A stretch of DNA of 64,000 bases from Amaurobius ferox (GCA_951213105.1 OX578144.1:82907015-82971014), one strand, 5' to 3'. Counted from the stretch's first letter, positions 1 to 12,211 are shown. Notes: generated by a model from the sequence alone, not told the origin. Numbers and translations: made by a program.

Positions 1-286
1 TTCGAAACAATTTGAGAATTTTAACTCAGCTTAAAAATATTTGAACAATTCAGCTCCATAGAGTTCAATGTATTTCATCTTTTCAACCCGGGTTAAATCC
101 GAAACTAATTGGGTGATATTATTCATTTTCATTGCTATATGTTCCACAGATCTCCTCAGCAACATACTAAAATTTCATTTCGATAAAGTCATTTTTAAGG
201 CAGTTATTTATAAGGCAGTTTCGCGCGAACGGACAGACGGAATGACCAAAGTCATAATTACTTTTAAACTATGTTGCAAAGTGTTA
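1..286 (+). mobile_element. Family C element, 3' end (Helentron/HINE-like)
   Basis: This is the 3' terminal part of a dispersed element that recurs at 7793, 14331, 16035, 37583 (minus) and 62338. Shared landmarks are the ATTGGGTGATATTATTCAT stretch, a short GACAGACG microsatellite remnant, and a closing segment ending GCAAAGTGTTA. Here the terminal hairpin has decayed. The 5' part lies outside the window. No protein is encoded; short open frames here are accidental. Confidence 0.7.
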
Positions 287-426
287 ATAAAAATGTTTAT
301 CAAAGTTTAAAAATCACAGGATTTTATTGAGCGAGAGGCGTGAGTCAGAACATAACCAAACGAACACGACTGCGTTTAACAGTGGATTTATTTTGCCCAT
401 TTCAAAACTGGGAATAGCACAACGTT

Positions 427-2246
427 TAGAATTCGAATTCGTGTTTTCGACGGGAAAACACGTTTCAAGCATCCCTGAACACGAAGCAGAATATTTTGAG
501 GTTATGTCTGTGTGTGTGTGTCAGTGAGTCTATGGAGACGATATTTTGCGAAGGAATGAAGCGATTCGAATAAAATTTGGTACAACATCATAATCAGTAA
601 ATATTGGAATCCTATTGTTTTTGCACGGAATCTAATGTTCTGAACTCACCTAAATTTTGAAATGTAATTTTGAAAAAAAATCATCAATAAATTAAAACTG
701 TCAATATAGTAACGTAAATAGTCATTTCTTATTTAATTTTTCATTAGAAAACGATTGACATAAACTTTAGAAAACTAGCATGAACCGTTCTCGAGATATT
801 GCATATTTTTCAAATAAATTTATCAAAATGTCCTATAAAATGCATAAAAAGTTATTAACTATTGTGAAGTTTATTCACTTTTCTTATGTAATATTATGCG
901 ATAAATTTATTGTCATCATTCTGTTAGATCTAGCCATTTCCATTCTAGCTAGTTCCATTCACGAGAGAAGACACTTTGGGTAATAGCATTCTAATCTGAA
1001 GTCTTTAGTCGTTTTTCTACTATAAAAATAACCTATTTCTGCATTCTCAGTGTTTGGAGAAACTTTAGTGACGAATTTGGCTGCATATAGCCAACTTGGT
1101 GAGATTTTTTAAATGTTGCCAAATTGACGAAAATATGGCCATATTGATAAAAATGTCACCTAATTGATAAAATTACTCTAAATCAATGAAAATGAAGACT
1201 AATTGATGAAACTTCAATACCTTGGAACAAATATAAGAATCTATTATAAGAGAAAATAATTTGAGTAATAGTTTTGTATTTGGACGTCATTGGTCTTTTA
1301 TCTACTTTAAAAATAACCTATTTCTCCGGCCATAATGCTTGATGATATTTTGACGACGAATTTGGTGGAATATTGCCAACTTGGCAATTTTTTTAAATGT
1401 CACCAAATTGATAAAAATGGTGTCAAATTGATAAAAATGTCGCCAAATAGATAAAAATGTCGCCAAATAGATAAAAATGTCGCCAAATTGATAAGAATGA
1501 ATCTAAAACAATGAAAATAACAATTAATTCAAGTAAGTTCAATATTTTGGAAAGACCGTAATAATATCCTATTTCATCGTCTGTAACGCTTGGCGGAATT
1601 CTGGCAACGAATTTTGGCGGCATATTGCCAACTTGGCGACTTTTTTAATTGTTGCCAAATTGGCGAAATTGTTGCCAAATAGAAAAAAATGTTATCAAAT
1701 TGATAAAAATGTCGCCAAATTGATCAAAATGATAATAAATGGAATGCAATGATTTGCAAATTTTTAATTACGTCATATGATGGGCATACCTTTTATTATA
1801 TATGTAATACTCTTCTAAATATCGTCAACTTGGCGATATTTAGCCTCACATTGACAAAGATATCGTCAAAATTGCAAAAATGACGCCAAGTTAATGAAAT
1901 AATTGCTGAATTTATTGTTAAATGCTTCAGTTATTCATCAATGCGCCTTATCAATTCATCAATTCGCCTAATTGATGATTTTATTATTAAAATATTTAAA
2001 TATATGGACTATATTGCTTAGGATGATATCAATATTGATAATTATTAATTTAGAGTTGCTTGAAATATAAGTTAATTAGATACGAATTAGTTTTACATGT
2101 TGTCATCCGGAAAAGCACCAAATGTACAATTTAACGTTAAAACCACTGTGCAGTGAATTTTTTCATCACTTTTACACAGTTAAAGAAGTAAATTCATTGC
2201 ATTATATGAGGAAAGCATGTGCTGCCCACACCTGATTTTTTAAAAT
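427..2246 (-). mobile_element. Family A element, internally expanded copy
   Basis: The order of motifs matches other family A copies read on the minus strand: the gaattcg/gttttcgac segment, CACGTTTCAAGCATCCCTGA, a short TG run, the cgattcgaat segment, and the 5' end mark at about 2220-2246 (cccacacctgattttt, the complement of TCTGATGTGGGC with changes). It is nearly twice the usual length because the TTGGCGA-rich middle is repeated. The terminal palindrome is missing at the 427 side. The 310-426 stretch upstream holds nothing I recognise. Confidence 0.6.
980..1920. repeat. Tandem triplication of family A middle segment
   Basis: Three degenerate copies of a roughly 270-300 bp unit lie in a row, each with 'aataacctatttct' or its variant, then a 'gacgaatttggcgg' segment, 'gccaacttggcga' and a run of 'gccaaattgataaaaatg' motifs. 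Within 1395-1500 the short motif itself repeats at about 19-bp spacing. This explains the extra length of the host element. Confidence 0.6.
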
Positions 2247-2289
2247 TATATCTAATTTACAGTTTTAAATCATTTTACTTTCTCTACAA

Positions 2290-2640
2290 TGCATGATAAT
2301 ATATAGGGAAGTATTGAAATCATGTCGAAAATCGCAACTCGAGTTTTCGACGGATCTAAACACGTTGCAAGCACTTTAGAACCCCAACAACTATTTTAAC
2401 GTCACATCTGTGTGTGTATCTATGTATGTGTCTGTGAAATGTATGTATTCATTCTAGGTCAAAAACTCATTGACCAAATTAAAAAAAAAATTAACAGATA
2501 TATGTTTTAAGACCTCCAATTAAGATTATCAATATACGTTTCAAGACCTCCTGAACACTTTTTCGCTATTTTTGGAGTGATTACATCTGTCTGTTTGATG
2601 TCTGTGATCGATTTTGCACACAAATACATTCGATAGCACA
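2290..2640 (-). repeat. Divergent family A fragments
   Basis: Two short blocks show the family A 3' signature: 'gggaagtattg', a 'cgaaaatcgcaactcgagttttcgac' variant, 'cacgttgcaagc', then TGTGTG; and a second 'gtttcaagacctcctgaacac' with a TCTG run at 2535-2610. Too degraded to delimit. Confidence 0.45.
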
Positions 2641-2649
2641 CACAAAAAA

Positions 2650-3419
2650 TCTGATGTGGGCAACACATGTCTTTCCTTATATAATGCAAAGAATTTACTA
2701 CTTTTACAGTTAAAAAAAATGTTATTCTTATAGTAGATACTTATATTCTTTCCCAGATATTGAATTTTCTTCAATTAGTTGTCATTTTCATTGATTTAGC
2801 GTCATTTTTATCAATTTGGCTAGATTTTTGTTATTTTGGCAACAATTAAAAATGTCGACAAGTTGGCGACATTCCGCCAAATTCGTCGCCAAAATCTCGC
2901 CAAGCATTATGGACGGAGAAATAAGTTATTCTTACAGCAGATAAATGACTATTGGCGTTCAAATACAAAAGTATTACTCAAGGTATCTTTTTTCATGAAT
3001 GGAACGAGCTAGATCCACGAGAATGATGTCACCCAATTTATCGTATGGTATTGCATATGAAAAGTAAACATGTTTCTCAATAGGAAGTATTTTTTTTTAT
3101 TTTATATAACTTTTTGATAATATTTCTGAAAAATGTGCAATATCTCGAGAACTGTTCATGTTAGCGTTCTAAAATTTATGTTAATCGTTTTCTAATAAAA
3201 AATTACATAAGAAATGTCTATTTGCGTAACTTTATTAGCTGTTTTGATTTTTTGATGATTTTTTCAAAATTTCACTCGAAAATTTAGGGAGGGGAGTTCT
3301 GAACATTTGATTGCGTATAAAAACAATAGGCTTCCTGTGTTTACGGATTGTGATTTTTGTACCAAGTTTCGTTCGAATCGGTTCATTCGTTCGTCAGTCA
3401 TCGTCTCCACAGGCTCACT

Positions 3420-3460
<41 letters not shown>

Positions 3461-3613
3461 TCACACACACACACACACACACAGACATCACTTCAAAAAT
3501 GTTTGATTCGTGATCAGGGATGCTTGAAACGTGCTCTCCCGTCGAAAACTCGAATTCGAATTTTCGACCCCGTCACAATACGTTCCTTATACATTATGTA
3601 TATAAGTAAAGTA
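2650..3613 (+). mobile_element. Family A element, near full length
   Basis: It starts TCTGATGTGGGCAACACATG and ends in the terminal palindrome (ttccttatacattatgtatataa) at about 3584-3613. Between these lie the CGCCAAG/TTGGCGA cluster (2860-2910), 'atctcgagaactgttcatg', a long CA tract and the 'gtcgaaaactcgaattcgaattttcgac' segment. No coding capacity is visible. At about 960 bp this is a typical copy. Confidence 0.75.
3418..3482. repeat. (CA)n microsatellite
   Basis: An almost pure CA tract, broken once by 'ctttca'. It sits at the fixed microsatellite position of family A, which is short in some copies and nearly 100 bp in the copy at 34197. Confidence 0.95.
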
Positions 3614-4099
3614 ATATTAATGGATTTTTATGAAGCTTTATATCTGGCTTTGTTATAAAGAAATTCAGAACTATATTGCATTTTCGAGCAAAAACTTCAA
3701 CATTTATTGGAAATTGTATATTTGTGTAACATGGTATCATGGGACAAAAGTTAACATCATGCGTAAAAGGATTTATTTATGGCTCGATCGCGAGACTTAA
3801 TAGTTTTAATCATTTTGTGAAAAATAGCTGCGATGCAATTTTTTTTTATCATGACGTCATTAGCCCCCCTCCTTCACTTGGGGGGCAAGTTATCTCTCCG
3901 GGGGGTACATTGTCAAGTATGATATTAATTGAAATATTATTTCAAGTCCATTAAAGTGAAAGGTAACGAGCTATAGTTGTAATAATTTGTACCCACGATA
4001 CAGATTTTTAATTTTATTCTAGCAAAATTTGAAAAAAAAATTAATTCTGGTATGAGAAAGTTGACGTGATCCGCACTCCTGTTAATTTCGTAGAATAGT

Positions 4100-4268
4100 T
4101 TTGAACTAAAATGGACAATATCGTTCCACATACACATACAGACGTCACGTTGAAATAGGTTTTTTGTGTTCTAGAGGGGATAGGTTTAGGTCTGACGAAA
4201 ACTCGAGTTCCGATTTTCGACACGATTACAATAGTTTCCCTGTACATTACCATGTAGTGTAGGGAATG
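4100..4268 (+). mobile_element. Divergent family A 3' end
   Basis: Carries 'cacatacacatacagacgtcac', 'gaaaactcgagttccgattttcgac' and a palindromic end (ccctgtacattaccatgtagtgtaggg). It abuts the next divergent copy, which begins TCTGATATGGGC at about 4276. The stretch 3614-4099 shows no feature apart from a G/C-rich patch at 3868-3906. Confidence 0.55.
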
Positions 4269-4627
4269 TAGAAATCTGATATGGGCAGTACAATATTTTC
4301 CATAATTCCTGCAGGCTCAAACTCAATTTATCTTCACTGCTTTCGTAATACATGATATTGAGTTTAATTGCAGAAAATGGCTCGGATATTTATTTGAAAT
4401 TATATTCAATGTATAGTTTTAAAACACTTTTCTTATCTGGAAACTTATCACATTATAAAATTTTGACAGCGCGCAAAAATTACAAAAAGAAAAATTAAAT
4501 ATCTCGAAAGCGGTTAATTCTAGAGAAGTGGGGATTAGTCTTGTCAAAAACTTGTCATCTTGTCATCAAAATATCGAGTTCCGATTTTCGACAAGATTTC
4601 AATACTCTCCCAAAATATTACTATGTA

Positions 4628-5884
4628 CGAGAGTCACACTGAAATTGAGGTACGGCTAAGTGGTACAAGTTGAACTTACCAATTCTTAGGAGTGTTCAAA
4701 GTACTCCCCTCCAACAGAAATGCACTTTAGTAGGTGAATATTCCAAAGATTAAATGCTTCATGCAATCCATTTCTTGTAATCGATGGAAAATATGCTTTT
4801 ATATCCTCATCAATCTCATCTTCTGAATCAACATGACGCCCACGTAATTTTTATTTTGCTTAAAAAATAGCCAAAAGTCACGCATAACAAGATCAGGAGA
4901 ATAGGGTGGATGGTCTATTACTTTGATGCTTTTGTGTTGATGAAATGCGACTGCTGTTCTTGCTGAATGAGAAGATACATTGTCATGGTGAAGCATGAGT
5001 CCTCAAGCATTCACTTCCTGAAGAATTTCTGTAAGACACTTAGTGGTTTACCAGTTAGCATAACTGTCTTCTGCCCCTATAGCTTTATGACTTTGACCGT
5101 ACCTGTACTTCAGAAGAACATGGCACACATTCCTTTTTTCATTGCTCGTTGTCTTTTCACCATTGTTGGTTTGGGGTCATCTTCAGAGACCCATACTTTA
5201 GTTTTTTAACGTGTTGGAACGTCAAAAAACGGTATGTACTTTTCATCACCAGTTGTGATTTCAGAAATAATGCGGTGTCCACCATCATTAAGTAATTTTA
5301 GGCTTTATTTACTGATTCTGACAAGCTCCGCTTTTTGGTATTCTGTTAAATTATGGGGGATACAACGATATAATTGTTTCATATGCAGTTCTTCATGAAT
5401 AATTTCATGTATATCTGGGGATCTAATGTTAAGTTCCTTTTGTATCATTTGGAAGGTACAGCGATAATCATCGATTAATATTTTTCGAATGGCCGACACA
5501 TTTTCTGGGACTACAACTGTCAAAAATCTTCCTGTGTGTTTTTTATCCAGGAGAGAATTTTACCTCTTCTAAACTCTGTAAACCATCTGAATACAGTGGC
5601 TCAAGATGCAGCATCATTTTCATATGCTAATTGTAGACGTTGAGGACATTCTTCTTGATTTAGTCCCATTTTAAAATTAAAAAAAAGCATAGCTTGATAA
5701 TGCTCTCGCGTCAACTCCATTTTCCTTTACTTTCAAATTTATTCTACGATAGCTAAATTGTAATTGTTGCCACAAATTATCGTCTTCGGACATAAAAGAG
5801 TACAAATTTAAATACCCGATCAATAATTTTTTTTTCTAGCGCATATCGTCTGTGTCTGTCTCAAAAATTTCAGTGTGACCCTAT
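4628..5884 (-). mobile_element. Mariner transposon, inactivated
   Basis: About 1257 bp, flanked by TA on both sides (4626-4627 and 5885-5886). The ends are inverted repeats: CGAGAGTCACACTGAAATTG at the low end against the complement of the high end, ATAGGGTCACACTGAAATTT. Length, TA target and D,D34D transposase all fit the mariner (Mos1-like) group. The coding strand is minus. Confidence 0.88.
4686..5720 (-). pseudogene. Mariner transposase, D,D34D, with stops
   Basis: This encoded the cut-and-paste transposase of the surrounding mariner, a nuclear DNA-binding enzyme that excises the element and inserts it at TA. It starts MELTREHYQAMLFF at 5720. The N-terminal half shows the helix-turn-helix region (ATVFRWFTEF, then AIRKILIDDYRCTFQMIQKE). 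The catalytic motifs are TGDEKY (first Asp), LHHDN (second) and MRDFWLFF (third); I count 34 residues between the second and third Asp, as in mariner. YSPDL is intact, and the protein ends GGEYFEHS. Several in-frame stops and probable frameshifts (for example after YENDAAS, after DVPTR, and after CAMFF) make it dead. Resemblance to spider mariner copies is from memory. Confidence 0.88.
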
Positions 5885-5899
5885 TATAGGTAAAGTAAA

Positions 5900-6715
5900 A
5901 AGAAAAATTAAAGAAAATATTAAAATTGTCACCTTTTTTTCACTTGTGAAAATGACAATTTTTCTGAAAGTATTTTTTGTGAAGGGGGAGGGGGGCATAA
6001 TTTTAACTATTTTTTTCTTGCAGGGGACCAAAATTTTGAATACCCCAAACTTAAAACCTGCCAAAACCAATTCTCAAATTATTTTATTTTGGGGGCCTAA
6101 AACAAATATTTGTGTAAGGGCATTTAACATGTTTTGCTTAAGGGACTACATTTCTTAGTTACAATGGAATTTCCTGTACTAAAATCATTTCTCCTAGCAC
6201 ATTTGGAATTTGCAGGACAGAGATATCCTTACGACGGTCCATGATATACGCTACAGAAAAATAATGCATTTATAACGATATATTTGGTGGTGTGATAGGA
6301 ATTTATCCAATTGAAAAATTGGGGCGTTGTTTTATATCTATTTTTTTCGTATTTATATCTAAGCTCTCTCGCACACACCCATCTTACTCTCTCCCTCCCT
6401 CACACACACAGACATTTGATTAAATTAAAATGATTCATATCTGGAAATTTTGAATAATAAATCATAACAATAATTTAATATCGGATAGCAGAAAAGAAAT
6501 ATGTAAAAGCATTTATCACTTGAAGTTTGAGTTAAACTAATTGGATCCTTTTTTTCTTGAAAATTTGCATTTCTCTTTGATATATTTTCTTATTAACGAA
6601 TCGGGCAAAAATTGTTTTTTTCGATTTGAGATTCTGATGTATAAGAACATTTTAGTACCTCATAAAACCATTTCAAATCTTTTGGAAAGATGTACCGAGT
6701 TTGTGTGAGTCTTTG
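5900..6715. other. Unannotated AT-rich stretch
   Basis: No gene or recognisable element. It has a G-rich patch near 5984-5996 and a pyrimidine/CA-rich patch at 6365-6412 that may be a decayed microsatellite of an old family A copy. Confidence 0.5.
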
Positions 6716-7005
6716 TCTGACTGTGTGTGTCTTTGTCTGACTCTGTGTGTCTTTTTCTGACTGTGTGTATGTTTGTCTAACTGTGTGTGTGTGTGTGTGT
6801 CTGAATGTGCATGTATGTATATCTACGTATGTGTGTGTGTCTGAATGTGTGTTTATCTTAATGTGTGTATATCTGAATGTGTGTGTGTGTCTGAATGCGT
6901 GTGTATTTGAATGTTTGTGTGTATGTCTAAACATGTCTGTGGGTCTGAATGTGTGTATGAGTCTGAATGTGTGTATGTGTCTGAATGTGTGTATATGTAT
7001 GTCTG
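6716..7005. repeat. TG-rich minisatellite
   Basis: Degenerate tandem units of the form TGTGTGTNTCTGAATG, about 14-22 bp each, run through the block. Open frames on both strands here are repeat artefacts. 7006-7792 beyond it is featureless AT-rich DNA. Confidence 0.85.
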
Positions 7006-7792
7006 CGTGTATGAGGTGCTGGCATGATAGCTGATAACCGAAAGCACTTAACTCTGTAAAATTTATATATGGAAACATTGTGCAAATGATAGAATATGAT
7101 AAAACATTTTGTAATTTCTATTATTAGAACGCGAATTAACCCTGTTTTTTATATTTTTATAGTATGGAAGACAATTATTTCTATGGAAAACAATGATGGC
7201 AGTATCTTTTCATATCATAAAACTCAATAAGACCGATTGACTGATTAATTACATAGCCCAAACTAGTGAAGGTAGAAACTTGAAACTTGACATGCAAATA
7301 GGACTTGGCCTATTATGTAATAAAACAGTTGTATATACTGAAATTCTCTTCGAAAATGTATGAATCTCGGAATATTTGCTCCAACATTCTTCTAAATATA
7401 ACTTAATAACGGCTAAATACACAAAATTCGTAATATAATATCCCAACTTTTCGTAATTCACTTTATTTGGATACAACCAATCGTTGAGATATTTTAATTT
7501 ATTATTATACAAAACATTTTTTTTATTTTACAATTTAATTTTGATGTGAATATCATCTGCACTTGAAATATCTGTGGTGAAATCAGAGCTAAATAAAATT
7601 GTAAACATTATGAATGCTTATAATCTCCAAACCTAATATATAATCAAGTTTTACTCATTTTAACTGAAATGTGGTACGGATTTTGAATATATGAAAATAA
7701 TTTCAATATTCTCAATTTCCAGTAATCAATATATAAAAATAATTTCAATATATATGAACTCTTTTTGTTGAAATAAATAATAACAAGAAAGA

Positions 7793-9852
7793 TCAATCAT
7801 GCATAAGCATTGATTATGAAACACTTTCCAACTGAAATGTAATTTCATTTAAAAATTTCTAAAATGTGATTCATTCAGTGGTAATATCTTTTACATTATC
7901 ACAGTACTACAGTAATTTATTATACTTAAATATTTAAAACTGTATCCAAATATAAATCATCTGACTCTTTATGCAAAATCAATGAATATTTCATATATAT
8001 AACTTGTATTCCAGACTCCAGAGCTAAATAATTTTGTGTGAAAAAAATTCAGCAATTCTTATGTAATTCATCTTACAATCGCTTGAGATATTTGCATTCT
8101 GCATATGTTAAAATTAGGCTTCCTTGAAGAAATAATAAAAGTTTAGGGATCATTTAAAATCACAATTATTTTAATTGCATAGGCACGGAATTTAGATACA
8201 CAGATAATATATATGTGTATGTGTATGTACTCAAAGTATTGGAATAGTGCCGAAGATCGGAACTCGAATTTTCAAAGGATCTACACGTTTTGGGACTTCT
8301 AGAACACGAAAAAACTACTTTTAGGAAGACGTCTGTGTGTGTAAGGGTGTATCTGTGTATGTTTCTGTGTGTCTGTGTGGATATTACATCCACTCTAATT
8401 GAAAAACTAATGGACCGAATTTCATACAATTTGGTAGGTATGTTTTTTGTGGGAAATCCTGATGTTCATTAGATTATAGTACGATTCGTAATAAAAGAAT
8501 CTGCCATCTTTGCGAAATGGCCGCAGAAATTGCCTTTATCCACTCTAGCTAAAAACTAATGAACCAAATTTAACAAAATTTGGAGTTTAATATTTCAATA
8601 ACCTACAAGTGATTTATATACCAAATTTAACAAAATTTTGTATATAAATCTTCTATTATTCTACTACGTTATTCTACTAGGTTATTCTACTACGATTCGG
8701 GAAAAGGAACGGGCTATTTTTGCGAGATGGCCAGCAAAAATCTTTATATATAAAAATAAAAAACTACGTGTGCTCAATTATATCAATTAAATTCCTATCT
8801 TATATGTGATTTTTGACAACAAAAAGAATAAGACTAACCCCATTACTCTAGGACTAGCCGTTCTTGAGATATTCTAGTTTTTTCGCGTTTTCGCTACGCC
8901 ACCTTTGACAATAAGTCCAGCTATCAAATGAGAACCAAATTTAAGTTTAACGTGTAAATTCAATGTCATTTAAAATACTTATGTTGTGCAGATAAACTCA
9001 AATTATCATTGAATAAATAAAGAGAACGAATATGAGTCTGCAGAGAAAGACATGTGCTGTCCACATCAGAATTTTTAACAATATTACACCAATGATTTAT
9101 AGAAGTGAACGGGGATTATTTTCAGGCCATTTCGAAAAAAATGTATGATCTATATTTAAGGATCCATCAAATTTTTGTCGAATAAAATGTTCAACAAATT
9201 TAAGCTGTGTACCAAATTTTAACTCTCTAGGACGTAGGAAAGTGCATTTAAAATGCCATCAATTAAATTTATCATGAAGAGTTATATAAAATTTAAAAAA
9301 AATGAAAAATTGTTATCTACCAAATTTATTTTAAAATATGAAGCCACTCCCATATGCAAAACGTGTAAACAAATGGAGAGATATTTATTATATAATATCT
9401 CTCTCTTTTCTTTCTGGAAGATATCCCAAAGTCAGAATTTAAATGAATTTGTTTTTTTCCCTATATTAAATAATTTTTTTAAATAAAAAACTACTTAACA
9501 TATTTTACTGAATTTTTTTTTATATATTCTATGGGATAATGTGAATATTTCCTAAAAATTTCGAAGCAATTCGTGAATTTTAAATTTACTTAAAAAATGT
9601 TTGAAAAATTAGGTCCCATAGGGTTCAATGTATTTCATTTTTTCAACCCGGGTCCAATAAAAAACTAATTGGGTGATATTATTTATTTATATTCCCATAG
9701 GTCCTACAGACCGTCTGAACAACATACTAAAATTTCATTTTGATTAACTCATTTTTACGGCAGTTATCGTGCTAACGGACAGACAGACAGACAGACAGAC
9801 AGGCAGAATGAACAAAGTCATAAACACTTTTCAACTTTGTTGTAAAGTGTTA
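7793..9852 (+). mobile_element. Family C element, long composite form
   Basis: Starts ACAAGAAAGATCAATCATGC and ends with a GACA tandem (9777-9802) followed by a hairpin made from AACACTTTTCAAC, TTT, GTTGTAAAGTGTT. At about 2.06 kb it is longer than the copies at 14331, 16035 and 37583 because it contains an inverted family A-like segment (about 8200-9090). The first 1.7 kb is almost the same as the copy at 62338-64000. No protein-coding gene is visible, so it would need enzymes in trans. Confidence 0.78.
8200..9090 (-). mobile_element. A-like element nested in family C
   Basis: On the minus strand this has the family A order of motifs: a TC end (complement of 'gtccacatcagaattttt' at 9060-9078), 'actctaggactagccgttcttgagatatt', 'gaccgaatttcatacaatttggta', a TG/GTCT run at 8330-8385 and 'cggaactcgaattttc'. 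It is well diverged from the other family A copies but the architecture is the same. The same insert is present in the copy at 62338. Confidence 0.6.
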
Positions 9853-10960
9853 AAAATATATTTATTCGAGAAAGTTTTTTTTTGGCTTTTTTTTTTTCAT
9901 CATTTTGCTTATTTTCACTAAAAATGCCTTTGAAACCATAAAAAATAAATGGTACGCCACAAAATCATGCATAAAAAATCCAGTCATTAGACCTACAATT
10001 TGAGTTTAAAGAGTTCTTATAGTTTTCAAGTAATGTTAAGTGTGCCGATTAAATATTGTTTGTGTGCCGTAAAATGCCTTTAAATTATTTTAATTATTAA
10101 TTAGTAGATTAATCATACATGTAAAATGCTCTAAAACTTACTGTTGTGTACATTGCGTTGGTGGCCGCAAAACCCACATAGATTTTGCATAACGGGATAC
10201 TAAGTTAGAACTAAAAGGGTTAATAGTAAAGGAACAAACATTTATTTTATAACATAATTATATTACACTCTTTAAATTACAAATAATATAAGTGTCATAA
10301 TATTGGAATACATCTAAAGATAGTCTGGTGGTTGTAATACCAGATAGTCAACTTTGGTTGGATCAGCTGGTGGGACGAATTAACTAGTTTGTTTTTAATA
10401 CAAATTTTGAAAAAGTCATCCATATATAATTCTAATTGTACGGTACCTGATTTTCGCCTTTCACACCTTGAAGAAGCGCATCGAAGTTGATTCACCATTT
10501 ACACCTTTCTTAACATCTCAAGACCATGCCAGCTCTCCTCCGAACTCATTCCACACACAAATCTACACTGCTACTGCCTTGCTCTTCACAAATGCAACTC
10601 CAACAGACAGACTCCAACTGACTTGAACCCCAGCTTGACCTCATATTTATCCATTTTCTTCTGCTGGACGGTCTACGTGCCTTCTCTTTCGGTATGCAGA
10701 CATCCGGGCACCATCTCGGTTACCGGCAATGGGCTTAGCGTGGGAATATTCACTTCCCCCGCATTCACCCTGCTGCCACCATTTATTATTCATATCAATT
10801 CTTTAATATTTCATATTTCAGGCATTACATTAAGAAAATTGAAAATTTACCGTTTTCTAAGTTTGTAATATACTTCTCTCTTAATAAAAAGCGCATGTTA
10901 TAAATAATAAGCAAGCATTTGTAGCTCTTTGAAATCTCTACAAGTGTTTATAATTTTATT
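9853..10960. other. No recognised element; C-rich patch at 10505-10790
   Basis: Mostly AT-rich with nothing recognisable. The 10505-10790 patch is less AT-rich, pyrimidine-rich on the plus strand and has short open frames; it could be a decayed LTR or untranslated segment, but I see no diagnostic motif. Confidence 0.35.
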
Positions 10961-10962
10961 CT

Positions 10963-10965
<3 letters not shown>

Positions 10966-11000
<35 letters not shown>

Positions 11001-11028
11001 TCGAATTGGATATATATATATATATATA
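10966..11028. repeat. (TA)n tracts with duplicated AATTCGAATTG
   Basis: Two (TA)n runs, each followed by 'aaattcgaattg', a palindromic motif. This looks like a two-unit tandem repeat of about 40 bp. Confidence 0.75.
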
Positions 11029-11376
11029 AATTCGAATTGTATGGCTGTCCTGATGAGAATGCAATTTCGAACTAACCGCCATTTTTTGTGGGGTTTCAAT
11101 TGATTGTTATCTATTCTTAATCTCTTATCTTAAGCTGATTGTTATTGCCTATTCTCATTTTTGCCGAGTTTTATTTTTATTTATTTTTATATACTTTTAA
11201 TTGTGATTTTTGAATCCTAATATTCTTCTCATCCCCCTTTCCATTGTAGTGATATGTTACCTTCTCTCTTTATCCTTAGTCTTGGCCTATAGTTACTCAT
11301 TTGTAACAGATATGCTAGAGATGGGTTTTTTTGTACATACAGTAGTTTATGCATTATTTTCGATTAAAATCATTTA

Positions 11377-11632
<256 letters not shown>

Positions 11633-12211
11633 AAATTAAATAAAGGAATACCACAGGGAGGTAAATCATCCACCATACTGGCCAACCTTTATCTACATTT
11701 TTACGAAAATCAGTACCCATTCAACAGTCATATCATGTACAGATATATTGATGATCTTATTATTATTGGAATTACTAATGAGGCTAATGAATTAAATTTT
11801 GATTTCTATCCACCTAATCTACAACTCATTGAAAATGTATATACATCCAACTGGATCAATTTTCTAGACGTTAGTTTAACAATTAAAAATGCAAATACAA
11901 TAAAATTTAAAATCTATGACAAAACAGAAACTTATAACTTCAAAGTAAATAAACTTCAACATTTCTCTTCCAATCTTTCCAAATCGGTATATAGAAATAT
12001 TATTAATAACCAGTTATTAAGAATCAAAATGTTAAGCACACCTTGTTACTACAAAGAACATCTTCATAAATTCATCAACACCGTTATCACAAATAACTAT
12101 CCGCCCAATCTTATTTTTTCTTTTATTAAAACACATTTTAAATTTAAATTCAAAAACTTGCAACCATTACAGCAACATATTGACAGATCATACTCTAACA
12201 TTTCTAAATAA
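11633..12211 (+). pseudogene. 5'-truncated reverse transcriptase, Penelope-like
   Basis: About 192 residues are open without a stop. Visible motifs, in order: [21 protein letters not shown] (the conserved block before the active site), [11 protein letters not shown] (YIDD; the Asp pair is the polymerase metal-binding site, at 11749-11754), then NFLDVSLTI, a FLDV-type block found after the active site, and [20 protein letters not shown]. The FLDV plus YDKTET arrangement is what makes me favour Penelope-like retroelements over LINE or LTR enzymes; the IPQGG variant is unusual and another RT lineage is possible. The fingers domain and everything upstream are lost at the (TA)n tract. I see no GIY-YIG endonuclease downstream. 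It ends SNISK-stop. Confidence 0.72.

Larger units (their letters stand above)
4276..5899 (+). mobile_element. Divergent family A copy interrupted by mariner
   Basis: The first part (4276-4627) runs from TCTGATATGGGC to 'ctcccaaaatattactatgta'. The remaining few bases of the palindrome, 'ttataggtaaagta', occur at 5885-5899 on the far side of a mariner element. Removing the mariner and one TA rejoins a normal terminal palindrome, so the nested order is clear. Confidence 0.6.

Noticed and set aside
6593..7078. His-rich protein of 161 residues on the minus strand
   Set aside because: It is the translation of the TG minisatellite and ignores the repeat structure.
8166..8429. Conserved 87-residue frame, also found at 62721-62984
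   Set aside because: Both copies lie in near-identical transposon copies, so conservation reflects recent copying. The frame crosses the microsatellite and has no motif.
11030..11080. CTGATGAG ... CGAA near the (TA)n repeats, as a hammerhead ribozyme
   Set aside because: Only the core-like letters are present. The flanks cannot form stem I, there is no GUH triplet, and stem III is absent.
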